Below are positions 1 to 10,627 of a stretch of DNA of 64,000 nt, piece by piece. The translations under genes were made by a program, and so were the position numbers. The stretch comes from Pyrenophora tritici-repentis. Lineage: Eukaryota > Ascomycota > Dothideomycetes > Pleosporales > Pleosporaceae. Numbering within the stretch: the first letter of the stretch is position 1; each line of letters starts with the position of its first letter. A model generated the notes under the pieces. It did no database searches. It was not told the origin of the DNA and was given only the letters and a program-made list of their open reading frames with translations. The stretch is from assembly GCF_003171515.1 (NCBI RefSeq), contig NC_089390.1:4340001-4404000 (forward strand). Direction: 5' to 3'.

Positions 1-261
1 GCAAAGATGGAAACAGGCCTGGAAGGTTGTGACCGACTACTACATGCAGAGGTCGCGGTGAGGCTTTGAGTGACGTGAGATGCACCGCGATGATGATAAA
101 ACGTCTGATAGATCGTGGATGTCAATAGCATCTATTCAACTCAGAAGTATTGCTATGATCTCTCGTTCTATCGGATAGGTAGCTGTCTGGGAAGCTTGCT
201 ATTTTCAAGCCCATATCGTTGGTTAGACTAATCTGACTGTTAGACGAACTAATCGCTAAGT

Positions 262-790
262 ATGACTGATGGTTTGGCATGACCTGCGGTAGTAGTTCTT
301 TCGGCAATTGCTGCCCTCATAATGACTACTGTAGATCGATAAGCAGTTGTTGTGGTGATGATGATTGGTGCTTTTGCGATTCCGACGACTCTGACGAATT
401 CAAGCCGCCATCGCCAACCATTCCCAAGATGGACGATGCCAAGATCATGGAGGGGCTGCACGCCTAGGGCCTTGCTATGAAGATTGCTGCAGGTAAGTCG
501 AGCGTCTCTCGATATACGATTTCCACGCGCTAAAAGTCATCAGTCAATACGGTTGGTGCAGTCACACAAAGAACTATTGCGAGACTGGGTACCAGTCGTT
601 GTGTGGCACTGGCTCTGGACCGGAGCCCTCCCCTATGCCTTCTCTTAGCAGTCGGAGCTCTCCAGCGTTCAGTCCTGCTTCGATTGTCTCAACCAATAAT
701 CGCTGTAGCGGCTTGTATGGTGCTTTCTTTCAAGAAATAACTTTCAATAGCTCGAAATATAGCAATTGCTGCAGCAATCATAGCCACTAG
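262..790 (+). pseudogene. Degenerate tandem chitin-binding (ChtBD1-like) gene
   Basis: Three cysteine-rich segments resemble hevein/ChtBD1 modules. The first, near 280-350, reads TCGSSSFGNCC..NDYC. The second, near 425-610, lies in another frame and reads DGRC...CYEDCCS..KNYC..GYQSLCG. It becomes continuous only if an intron at 493..561 (GTAAGT...GTGCAG) is removed. The third, near 690-790, reads NNRCSGLYGA...YSNCCS and stops at TAG 788-790 in mid-domain. Between the first and second modules the frame changes, and the second frame has a TGA near 392. ChtBD1 modules bind chitin oligomers and are usual in secreted fungal proteins, but I find no start codon with a signal peptide. Broken frames and a half domain at the end argue for a decayed gene; an unresolved multi-intron gene is the alternative. 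Confidence 0.45.
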
Positions 791-853
791 TATATATACG
801 AAAAGTTACTCTTTATAAGTGTAATATCATCTATACATTCGTAATAGTCATAC

Positions 854-2730
854 CTACGCAGTGCTTGTCGCAAATCCAAGAAGCGTGCCGTAGTTTGGTG
901 TCCCTAGCCCCGTCGCAGGATCCCATCCCGCGACTGCGTTGAATCCAGCTCCCGAGATGCTTCCACTACATCCTGTAATCTTACCATTCTTGATATCAGT
1001 AAAGCCGGTGCTCGCGGTGTTGTACAACCATGGATTCAAGAAGCCAAGACCCTTCTTTCCAGCCGCGATGCGCCCGCTGTTGAGCAACTGAATGATGCCA
1101 GCTGTGGTCGGTGCAGAGCACGATGTTCCAGACACCGACGTAGCTGAGCCTCCGACGACAATGACAAAGTTCGTCGCCTGCGCAGAGATATCCGGGTACG
1201 CGCGTCCAGAGGCATTGAAGTACTTTGTCACACCCGCGTGAGTAGTATCCGTTGTGAACCACTTACTCACGGTCGCATCCTGGTAGCTCGGGCGCCCAAA
1301 GATCTCAGAAAAGCCACCACCACCGCCCGACCAGGCAACTTCGGGAGAATTTCCTGTGGTACCGCCGACGGTGGTAACCCATGGACAGGCGGCTGGGAAG
1401 GCTGTAGTGAACTGGGGCTTGCCGCCAACGGTGCAAGTATCGCCTACGCCCGAGTCGCCGGCAGATACGAGGATAGAAACACCGCGAGCACCTAGTTGCG
1501 AAAACAGGTTACAGGCGTTGGTCGCGTATGAAAGTGGGACGGTCGCTTCTTCGTCGCCGTATGATATGGAGAGTGTGTTTGGGAGCGACGGATCGGGCAA
1601 AGCGAGGACGTATTGTAGGAATTCGATATACGGCTCGTTTGTATTTGATCCTGAGCCAAGGAACTGTCCACGTCCAGCTATACTGTAGTAGGTGTTGGGT
1701 ACCGACGTCGAAATTGAGCCTGCATATTGGACATCCAAGTTGGCTTCGGTGCCGGCAGGAGAAGAAGGACAGGAACCGCCATTGATGGTAGTGCATGTGA
1801 AGGACTTGAATTTGTTGGTGAAAAATCCGTAGCTCTTGAGGAAGGAAGTGTAATCTGATTTGATTGCGTATTCCTCGAGGAAGCCGGCAATGCCCAAGAG
1901 ACCTACCGTCTGTACCTTTGCGCTGGCGAAGTTGTACAAGGTCGCGAGACATGTGGGAGTGATGCGAGTACCTGTACAACCTGTGACTGCCGCGGCGGAC
2001 TCAATATGAGCTTCATCGTCTTCTTCAGTGATAAGATGGTGCTCAGAAATGGTCGACTTGAGCTGCTTGAGGCCAAAGAAGGTAGTTGGTTGTACCATAT
2101 CGACGTGGCTCTTCAAAAACTTGGGGAGACTGTAAGAGAGTGTGCGCAAGGTCTTTTCTTTGTTACCAGAGTTGACTGTGAAGGTTAGAGAAGTGAATGT
2201 CACCTATTGGCGGAAAATTACCGAAAACGTTGTACTCCGCATCGAGAAGTTGCTCAATCTCCTTGACGCTCGCCTCAACGGTGACATAATCGCCCCTTTG
2301 TGACACCTTTTTACCTACACCCGAGAGCTCATTTTCCAACCATTTCATGACGAGGGCAGCAGACTCTTCGGCTGGGGCGACCATGGCCAGAATGTCTTCA
2401 TGAGACATGTGCTGGCCATATAAATTATGACCAGGTGTCGCGATCTGTACAAGGAATCAATAAAAATCTGAAATCAATTCTGCTACTATGACAACTCACA
2501 TTAATGGCGTGCTCATGGAACTTGTCCATGTCTTTGTTGACGAGGTGGATCTTGAGCGTGATGGAAGTCGCATCCTTGTCCACCGCTTCGGAAGCATCCT
2601 TGATCCACCCCGAAGGTGTTGCTTTCAGCGTCTCTACGATGCTTTTCTCGAAGTCAAGATGTGATGTTGGATGTGCAACAGCAAAGACGGCCACGGCAAC
2701 AGCCACGGACAGGCTCTTGAAAACGAACAT
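854..2730 (-). CDS. Secreted sedolisin (S53 tripeptidyl-peptidase type)
   Basis: Three exons, complement(854..2175, 2222..2444, 2500..2730), give 591 aa. Introns are 55 and 46 bp with GTGAGT...ACAG and GTAATT...ACAG; all phases agree. Residues 1-19 form a signal peptide (hydrophobic run ending FAVAH). An activation (pro-kumamolisin) domain follows to about residue 200. The S53 catalytic domain shows Glu about 295 and Asp about 299 in EANLDVQ, the oxyanion Asp about 392 in SAGDSG, and Ser about 503 in SGTSCSAP. The C-terminal FTDI and GWDPATGLG segments match the calcium site. Family members are acid proteases that act after secretion and autoactivation, releasing tripeptides from protein N-termini. 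The length is normal for fungal TPP-like sedolisins. All catalytic residues are present, so it should be functional. Confidence 0.93.
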
Positions 2731-3235
2731 ATTGATAGCAGTTGCAACCGCAAGCCAAAGAAGCGAGTGGGAGGATGGAATGTAAACCCAGGCAGTAGGC
2801 GAATAGGCTGTTCATATTGCATACAATTGTGTGTAGTTGCGATTATTCGTAGTCTTCGTACCTGCCCAACTAGGTCGCGATCCCGCCGCCGACCTTCCCG
2901 ATGCGCACGAGAAGCCAGCGCCTTCTACCAATTACGTTCAGCAATTTCATTTGACCAGAGCCGCTCATCCTATGCGAAGGTGGCCAATGATCAATTAAGC
3001 TTCCGGATTAAGCCAAGCCCGTTACCGCTAGATATCAAGAGCTTATTGTTGATTGGCAAAGCTTGATTGCAGGTAGACGGCTTCCTATTTTGGTAAGCGC
3101 AAGTTCAAGCAACAAGATCGACACGCCATCAGCCTGGAGTTTCTCAGGATCGACATGGTGTATGCCTAGGGTTGTGAGCTATTAACGCGGCCCTATTAAA
3201 ATGCATTCCAATGCGACGTATCGTAATAGTGATAC
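2731..3235. other. Intergenic, sedolisin promoter side
   Basis: This holds the 5' flank of the sedolisin gene and the left flank of the copia insertion. I see no supported gene; short open frames lack any recognisable family. The last five bases (GATAC, 3231-3235) are the copia target-site duplication. Confidence 0.5.
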
Positions 3236-3470
3236 TGTTAGAACAAGGTCTCCTCTGGTGGTATGACTACCATAGGCGACCGAGTAGAGGTACGAAAGGT
3301 AACCCTGTATTGGATTGAACTTCACTAAGAGCTATTGTTCTATCTACTTGTTGTTATGATGATCTTAGGACGTACATGACAGATCATCATTCCGCGTCGG
3401 TCCTTCTGCTCGGGCTTACTCCACGAACCTCACCTCGCCGACCTGGACTGAACCTAACATATTCTTAACA
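3236..3470 (-). repeat. Copia LTR (3' LTR in element orientation)
   Basis: 235 bp, TG...CA ends, apparently identical to 8528..8762. It is preceded by GATAC at 3231-3235. Confidence 0.96.
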
Positions 3471-3480
3471 CTCCCCCTCA
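3471..3480 (-). other. Copia polypurine tract
   Basis: On the element strand TGAGGGGGAG directly abuts the 3' LTR, the expected place for plus-strand priming. Confidence 0.75.
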
Positions 3481-4586
3481 GGGCAGGTCCGGTCCAAGGA
3501 CAACTCCTAATTGGTTCTTGAATCTCTCGAATGCGACTCGCTGCAATGGCTTTGTCATTCCATCAGCCACCATGTCTGCAGTTGGAACGTAGGCCACATC
3601 GAGTTTGCCTTGTTCTGCTAGGTCTCGGATAAAATGATAACAGACGTCGATGTGCTTTGATCTTTCGTGAAGGTGAGGGTTCTTTGTAAGTGCAATGGCA
3701 CCCTGGTTGTCTCCTAGCATCTGGACCTTGTTGGTGTCTTTTCCAATGTACTTTGGGAACCCAAGATCTCTAAACATTTGAGCAATCCACTGGCCTTGCT
3801 TGCAGCATGTTGATAGTGCGATGTATTCAGATTCGCAGCTTGACGTTGCAACAGACCGTTGCTTCTTGCTAGACCATGATATTGGACCTCCGTAGAACAT
3901 TGCAGTGCTCCCTGAAACGCTCTTTCGGTCTACCATGTCGCTTGCCCAGTCAGCATCAGAGTAGATGACAAATTGCGAGTGTACTCCCCCTGGTCCGTAG
4001 CGTAGCTTCAATGTCACTGTCGACCTTAGATATCGTAGCAGGTTCTTCAACGCATGGCCATGGTGTTCTGCTGGATCGCTCATGTATTGGCTTAGCTTTC
4101 CGAGGGTGAATGCAATGTCTGGACGTGTAAGAACCATAGCAAACATAAGGCTCCCTATCACTTGCTGGTATTCAGTGATGTCGATTCGGGTGTCGTTGTC
4201 AGTGGCTGGCCTAAATGAAGTGTAATCTGCAGATGGAATCTTCTTGTCTCTGTGTTGTTTGCTAGACATTCCAAACTTGTCAAGTACTGCGTGTAGGTAC
4301 TGCTCTTGATCGAGGTAGATTGTGCGGCGCTTTCTGTCTCGCGTAACTCGTACTCCAAGGATCTTATGAATCTCCCCCAGGTTCTTGGTGTTGAATCTTC
4401 CAGAAAGCTTCTCGTAGAACCAATCAATTTGAGCTCGATCTTTTGCAGCAGCAGCAATGTCATCAACGTAGACGAGGATACGGAGTTGTTTTTCTTTGTG
4501 GATAAACATGCACGGGTCTGCGAGGCTTTGTACGAATCCCCATGCCAGAAGTTCTTTCTTTATCAACAAGTTCCAGTCGCGAGCAG

Positions 4587-4714
4587 CAGACTCCGCAACA
4601 ATCAATCGGATCGGCATGATTGATTCCTATCTAGGTTAAAGGCTGCCTAATGAAGTAATTCTTTAACCTATATAGGAATCAATCATGTCAATCGATTGAT
4701 TGTTGCGGAGTCTG
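4587..4714. mobile_element. 128-bp hAT-type MITE inside copia RT
   Basis: Nearly the whole element is an inverted repeat. Both ends read CAGACTCCGCAACAATCAAT inward, and the arms continue for about 54 bp with few mismatches around a spacer of about 20 bp. It is flanked by a perfect 8-bp duplication GCGAGCAG (4579-4586 and 4715-4722). Eight-bp duplications with CAG-type ends are the mark of hAT superfamily transposition. It has no coding capacity. Its ends differ from those of the hAT elements at 10.6 and 59.5 kb beyond the CAG, so another transposase probably moved it. Confidence 0.9.
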
Positions 4715-5523
4715 GCGAGCAGCCTGTTTGAGTCCGTATAAGCTGCGGAGAACTCTAAGGACGTATCCTTTTTTGACTTCTACTCCTTGGGGTTGCTTAA
4801 GAAAGATCTCTTCCTTCAAGTGCGACTCTGTGAATGCATTCTTAATGTCAAAGTGGAAACATTCCAGGTTTTCCGCTGCGACAGTGGCCATAAACAGACG
4901 TAAGGTGTCCATGCGGACTGTCGGGGCAAAAGTCTCGTTGTAGTCTGTTCCGTGTGCTTGCGTAAAACCTCTTGCCACAAGGCGTGCCTTAAACCTCTCA
5001 ACAGTCCCGTCGAGATTCGTTTTGACTGTAAAAACCCACTTTGAATCAACCATGTTCGCGTCTTTTGGCTTTGGAACTTCCTCCCAGGTTCGATTCTCTA
5101 TTAACGCGATTATCTCTTCAAGTATTGCTGCTTTCCATTGCTTTCCATACTTTGGGTCGTTGATAGCTTGCTCGTGTGTCTGGGGGATCTGGATTCCTGC
5201 GATCTCGGTTGCTGCGAAAGCCTTCTCAGATAGTCGTGTTTGCTCTTCTGTAAGGCCAACTTGGGCTAGCATAGCTTTAACGATCTTGCTAAATCTCTCG
5301 TCCTCAACAATCTCTTCGTTAGACCTCTTCCGTTTGGCTTGTCTAGTGAAGTATCGTGGAATCTCCTTTTCTCGTACAGACTGGGTACACGGTTCTTCGG
5401 GCCCCTCTTCGTTCACAAGATTAGGAACCCGCTCATCAGATGGTGCAGTAGGAGGAATAGTAGTTAGCCTCCTTGGTCTTCCTCTGTGACGCTTCACTGG
5501 TTCATGAGTTAGCTCTGCCGAAG

Positions 5524-5670
5524 ATGGTTCCATTAGGTTCTCGGAAACTGGTTCTATTGGTTCTGCAGGAGATGGTTCCATTGGTTCGGTAGGAGATGGT
5601 TCCATTGGTTCTGCAGGAGATGGTTCCATTCGTTCGGTAGGAGTTGGTTCCATTCGTTCGGCAGGAGATA
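5524..5670 (-). repeat. 24-bp tandem repeat in copia Pol linker
   Basis: About five to six 24-bp units encode eight-residue repeats of the form MEPSPAEP in the linker between integrase and RT. They stay in frame, so repeat number can vary without breaking the protein. Confidence 0.8.
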
Positions 5671-8229
5671 ATTCTAGATCCTTCCTAGGTCTTCCTCTTG
5701 GTTTTCGGTCTGGCATCGTATTCTGCGTTCCTTGTGGTCCAGCTGGTATGTTTCGCAGTCGTAGTTCAACTTTCCCTCCAGGGGTGTATTCGTCCACTGA
5801 CAATCGGCTTGTCCTTGAGGTGTATCCAAGCTCTGGCGAATAGAACTTGAACTGCTTATTTGTTGTCTCAGAATATCCCATAAATACTCCAATTCTGCCA
5901 CGGTCCACGAGCTTGTCATGTCGTTGGTCTGCTGGAATCGTTTTAGGGTTGATGTACGAATAGCATTTGCTCCCCCATACACGGATGTGGTCAATGGATG
6001 GTTTCGTTCCTGTGAATGCCTCTTCAGGACTGACTTGCTTTCCATTGATCATAGGTCCTGTGTTTGTACGGTTGCGTAGGTATGCGTCTGCTTCGACAGC
6101 TTCATCCCAAAACTCAATTGGTAAACCAGCGTCTTTCAACATTGCTCTCATATCAGCTTCAGCAGTTTGGATGTTTCGCTCGGCTGGTCCATTCTGGTGT
6201 GAGGAAGCAATTGTTGTAGGCTGAATTTCCACGCCTTGTGTAACTCTCCATTCCTCAGCTTGCTGTAGAAGTTCTGGTGCATTGTCGGTTCCAGCAGCTT
6301 TGACTTTCTCGCCAGTTTGATGTTCTACAAAGGTCTTCCAGATTCGGAGTTCCCGTTGTGCGTCTCCCTTTTTCTTCAGCGGGATAACCCAGTTTTTCCG
6401 CGTGTAGCTATCAATAATTTGGAGGAACCACCTGTTTCCTCGTAGAGATGTTGGAAAGGGTCCAGCAATGTCAAACTGTACTAAGGCTAGCTTCGTGGCC
6501 TTGTGCTCTCTTAGCTGCTTAGGGATGCTGTTCTTCATCTTTGTCAGGGAACACACTTCGCAGATTTCAATCTTCTCTGGAACTTGAATCTTCTTCTGGA
6601 GAGTTGTAACTTCGTGGAGTTTGGCAATCTTTGTAGGTCCTAGGTGTGCGAAACGTCTGTGATACAGCAGGTATCTCTCCTTTTCATTAACCTTAAGCTC
6701 GCTCTTAACTGGTGTATGGGGTTCCGTGCCTAGGAATGCTGTCTCGTGGTATCCATCGGCAATGTGTGACACTACGTAGAGGCCGTCGTCCATAGTTGCT
6801 TTAATAATGATCTCCTTTCCTAGTTTGAAGCATAGTACGTGTGAATTGAAACGACCCTTCAGGCCTGCTGCGCAAATTCTTCTCCCTGATAACAAATTGA
6901 CTCCAAGGTTAGGTACAAGCAGTACTTCTGACAACCATGTCGACGATCCGTCTTTACACACCACTTGAGCTTCTCCTTTCCAGTCTGCATATAATTCTCC
7001 CCCTCCAACCCGAACTAGTCTTCGCTTGATCTTGATCATTCGTCTAAACAATGAGGGTTGGTCAGACATGTGGGAGGAGGCGCCAGTGTCGGCAGCCCAA
7101 GTAGATGGAGAGGCCTTACCGACAATGTCTTTTGAGAGACGGCATGTCTCAATTTCCTCGGGTTCAGAGTCTGAGGTCTCGGATAATTCATCTGACTCTG
7201 AATTGACTTCTTCGGCTCCATATGCTTTGCCAGTCTTTTTGTGAGAATTCCTTTGCTTGAGTGTCTTAATAGGCGGCTTAGATGATTTCTTAGCGTCGTA
7301 TTCCTTAAGGAGCTTTCGAGCTCTCTCACGTCTTGGACAGTCTCGTACGCCATGGGCTCCGTCACAAAGGAAGCATTGGACCATAAACTTAGTACCAGAT
7401 TCGGAGTCAGACGATAGTGGTGAGCTCTTGTGATTTCGGCGCTTGTAAGGCGGAACATACTTCTCCGTCTTCCGGAATGCTGGGAGAGCTTTTTCGTCGG
7501 CGTCTTGCTGGTCTCGAACCTCCTTCTCTTCCAGAAACTTAAGTTTCTGTTCAACCGTAAGGTTAAGTTGGGCGTTTAAGGTGTCAATCGTAGTCTTAAA
7601 TTCTTTCGGGAGTGATCTAATAAGAACGAGTAGTAGTGCAGAGTCCTTGTAAGCTCCGTTGGTGTCAGCGTCTGCTGCTACGAGTTTGCGTCGGTATTCC
7701 TTTAGCTTTTCCCATGATCCAACAATTGTGTTCCCAGGATTGAATGTGAACGTTTGAATTCTGGTCATGTAAATGTTGGCGGTTGTGGCGTCAGTTTGGG
7801 TGTACTTCTTTTGTAGGTAGGCCCAGAACTGGAAGGCAGTGTCGTATTCGTCAATAAGGGCTTGGTCATCTTCAGTAAGCGACCGAAACAAGAGATCGAT
7901 TGCAGTGGCTTCATCTTCTAGGTACTTGTCTCTTTTTTCAATGTTGACGCGGATCTTAGTATGCTTGTCTGCTTCAGCAATTTCCAACTCTTCCATAGCC
8001 TCCGTTAGTTCACCGGCTATTGCTATTTGGCAGTGCTGTACCAGGTTTTTCTCGCAGACATAGAAGACTTTCTTCCCCTTAAGCTTGACCTTGTTTCGGC
8101 GGAACCAAGTATCGTGGTTTTCAGCTGTAAGTTGGGGAATCTTCCATTCTTCCTTCTCTACAGCCATCTTGTGTGTTTTGAGTTGGTGAGACTATTATGC
8201 GAGCAAGGTACGTGGTATGATGCTAAGAG

Positions 8230-8293
8230 TGTAGGTGATGCGGGCGATGCGGGCGATACAGGCGATGCGGGCGATCCGGGCGATCCGGGTGAT
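8230..8293. repeat. 9-bp GC-rich tandem repeat in copia leader
   Basis: About seven units of GATGCGGGC and variants (GATACAGGC, GATCCGGGC) lie in the 5' leader of the copia element, just upstream of Gag. Confidence 0.75.
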
Positions 8294-8395
8294 ATTCTGC
8301 GGGCGGTGCAGTCGTTATCGGTTCTCGGGTGTAGAGACGGTGTATTTAAGTGTGATTGCGTGTTAACCGCGTTGTACACGACTTCTTTTCTTTTC

Positions 8396-8487
8396 TGATT
8401 CCTTCTTGAATCTAAGTCCTTCGTGACTTGGGTGGATGTTTTGATTCCTTCTTGAATCTGAGTCCTTCGTGACTCGGGTAGGTGTTT
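8396..8487. repeat. 46-bp tandem duplication in copia leader
   Basis: Two 46-bp units (8396-8441, 8442-8487) differ at a few positions. Each contains TTCCTTCTTGAATCT and TCCTTCGTGACT. Confidence 0.75.
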
Positions 8488-8513
8488 GAAAACAATAACG
8501 TTGGGTTAGGCAA

Positions 8514-8527
8514 CCGGGCTCATAACC
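8514..8527 (-). other. Copia primer-binding site (half-tRNA iMet type)
   Basis: Directly next to the 5' LTR the element strand reads GGTTATGAGCCCGG. This is complementary to the anticodon arm of initiator tRNA-Met (GGGCUCAUAACC), not to a tRNA 3' end. Drosophila copia is known to prime from such a cleaved half-tRNA, and this site fits that mechanism. Confidence 0.75.
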
Positions 8528-8762
8528 TGTTAGAACAAGGTCTCCTCTGGTGGTATGACTACCATAGGCGACCGAGTAGAGGTACGAAAGGTAACCCTGT
8601 ATTGGATTGAACTTCACTAAGAGCTATTGTTCTATCTACTTGTTGTTATGATGATCTTAGGACGTACATGACAGATCATCATTCCGCGTCGGTCCTTCTG
8701 CTCGGGCTTACTCCACGAACCTCACCTCGCCGACCTGGACTGAACCTAACATATTCTTAACA
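8528..8762 (-). repeat. Copia LTR (5' LTR in element orientation)
   Basis: 235 bp, apparently identical to the other LTR, followed by the GATAC duplication at 8763-8767. Confidence 0.96.
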
Positions 8763-8826
8763 GATACGAAATTATAGACTCCTCCAGCTTTCAAGTCTCC
8801 CAGCCGTCACTTTCAATGGATTCCAG

Positions 8827-10509
8827 TCACCTTCCCAATCGTTGAAGCCCCACATTCAAAGCCTGATCTTCCACGGCGAAGCTGATGCGATACCAACCTA
8901 GCTCTTCAGTACCGAAACTGCTTCCCTGAGAAACAACGACACCCGCCTTAAGCAAGCGCTTGAAAAGCCTTATTTCCCCATCGTGGTTCGCATCGACCGC
9001 GGAAGTCGCCGGTTCTGGTGCCGAATTTCCAGGAAGATAGCGACGCAGGTCCACCCAGAGGAAAACACCGGCATGCCTACATTCAGAAGTTGAGCGCTAC
9101 ACACGTATACAGTAGTAAAGTATACTCACACATTAGAATAGTACGGAATGTTCTGCTGGTTCAGAAACGATCTTAGGATCGTAAAGTGTTTGGCCAGCAC
9201 TTTGTGATTCTCGAGTTTGAAGTCGCCCAGGAATAGCTCGTCTTCAAGCATATCTGCCCAGACGTCTTGGACGACATAAGGAACCCATCCGAAAACACTG
9301 TAGATGTAGGTGTCACTTCGATCCAACTAACATTCGAACATAACAGAGTGCAACGTACCTTATGCTAGAGACTGCGGCTATGAGGCCTTCATTCCTGGAG
9401 TGTAGCACGCCCAGTCGAAGCCCTGTGGCGCCAAAGCCCTTACCCATACCGTACATTACATGGACCAAGTGACTGTCGATGCACTTATCAAGATCTGCTC
9501 CTAATATCGACACGAATGGCGTTACACTTGTAGCCTGTTCGTTGTGATAGACCGACAACGCGAAGATCTCGTCGCTGATCAGGTGCAAATTATTGCGACC
9601 ACAAAAACGTGCAATCTCTCTGATCGTCTCCGCAGGCTTTGAAACATCAGTACATGCAACTTATGTCGAAAAGTCGAAACAACTCACATAACATCTTCCT
9701 AGTGGATTATGAGGACTATAATACCGTAAGTTCAAATAGCAATCGGGTGTTCGCAGCTTTGGGAGTCATACTTGGATATCATCACAGCTCGCACTGTGAC
9801 GCCGTCTGGAGTAGCTTGGAGGAGAGTCCTTTCCAATGATTTGCTATTCAAAATAGGATCAAAGACATCATCCAAGCCATAGTAACCCTCAACGCTCTTG
9901 AAAGGTGCAGGGATAAGCACTCCGCCCGCTCTTACAGCGCTCATAGGCTTAAATCCTGTGTAGAAAGGAGCAGGCGTAATGATCCCTTGACCTTCATTGC
10001 AGATTGCCCACGTCAAGGCATCAATCACAGCTGCCACTCCAGGTAGAACGAGTAGCTCCTTTTCCAATACAGGCTCCGAAGGCCGGAATTCCGAGTTGAA
10101 GAATGGGACTAGCGCCTTCTTCAGACGCGGCGATGCCCGTGGGCCCACTCCATAGCTCAGATGGTCGTCGGTATTGACCGCGGCCTACAGAATTGATGAG
10201 CGATTTACCATTCGGTGCCTAGCATGATCTTACGTTCTTATTCGCACGCGCGGCTACTTGTTGGTGCAACAGGGTGTTTTCAGCTACACAGAGAAAGACC
10301 CTTCGAGATGTCAGCATAAGGTGTCCGGTACACAAGCTATGACAGGGACACGTTGAAAACCAAGCTTACAAGCCATCAGGATTATCAGGTGCCCAGAGAT
10401 TGGCCATCAATCTCTCTAGTGCATCCCATGGTGAGGCTTGGACGGAGTTATGCGCAGCTCGCTGTGAAAGGCCTAAATCCATGCGGCTCTGAGAAACCGG
10501 AGTGCTCAT
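8827..10509 (-). CDS. ACC-synthase-like PLP aminotransferase (fold type I)
   Basis: Exons from the 3' end are 8827..9076, 9130..9297, 9359..9636, 9688..9715 (only 28 bp), 9772..10184 and 10234..10283, all phase-checked. A likely first exon, 10370..10509, starts ATG 10509 and ends in WAPDNPDG. Visible class I/II features are AENTLLH, the YGVGPRASPRLKKAL entry, PAPFY, ISNPHNPLGRCY, DEIFALSVY, the PLP-lysine region YGMGKGFGATGLRLG, and SVFGWVP. Relatives are fungal 1-aminocyclopropane-1-carboxylate synthase-like enzymes; many are general aminotransferases in secondary metabolism, so the substrate is open. The join of the first exon to 10283 is out of frame by the obvious splice sites, and the conserved segment between PDG and AEN is not seen. 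Either a micro-exon or a lesion lies at 10284-10369. The copia element inserted just past its stop. Confidence 0.8.
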
Positions 10510-10627
10510 CACGGGTGTTTAAAAATGGTGTCAAGATGATTATTGGTGATATAACCGTATCTATTTCAAGTATTTGGGACAGTAGAAGCCGAGGAATTGA
10601 TTATAGTCAGTCGAATGTCGTCAACGG

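Larger units (their letters stand above)
3478..8167 (-). pseudogene. Copia Gag-Pol, interrupted by a MITE
   Basis: The frame opens at ATG 8167 and runs to 4688, then resumes in the original frame from 4586 to a stop at 3478. Removing the 128-bp MITE and one 8-bp duplication (136 bp) puts both parts in register at about 1,517 codons. Gag comes first, with a CX2CX3HX4C knuckle (CFLCDGAHGVRDC). The protease site is DTGASSHM. Integrase has the HHCC head (HLGP...CEVC) and the TDNAPELL and HQNGPAERN motifs. RT begins WVFTVKTNLDG, and the MITE sits just after LYGLKQAAR. The downstream part keeps YVDDIAA and an RNase H with SSCESEYIAL. With the MITE in place translation stops at 4688, losing the RT palm motif and RNase H. 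Gag, protease and integrase remain readable. Confidence 0.92.
3236..8762 (-). mobile_element. Ty1/copia LTR retrotransposon, recent insertion
   Basis: A 5,527-bp element read on the minus strand. Its two 235-bp LTRs (3236..3470 and 8528..8762) appear identical base for base, start TG and end CA, and are flanked by the 5-bp duplication GATAC at 3231-3235 and 8763-8767. From its 5' end it has LTR, primer-binding site (8514-8527), a 360-bp leader with tandem repeats, one Gag-Pol frame (8167 to 3478), a purine tract TGAGGGGGAG (3471-3480) and the 3' LTR. Pol order is protease, integrase, reverse transcriptase, RNase H, which defines copia. Identical LTRs imply recent insertion. A 128-bp MITE breaks Pol, so this copy cannot make full polyprotein. 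It lies only 64 bp from the stop codon of the neighbouring aminotransferase gene. Confidence 0.97.

Noticed and set aside
1356..1688. Plus-strand open frames inside the sedolisin gene
   Set aside because: Shadow frames opposite strongly conserved catalytic sequence.
8230..8293. Possible CRISPR-like array from the 9-bp repeats
   Set aside because: Repeats are contiguous without spacers and lie in a eukaryotic retrotransposon leader.
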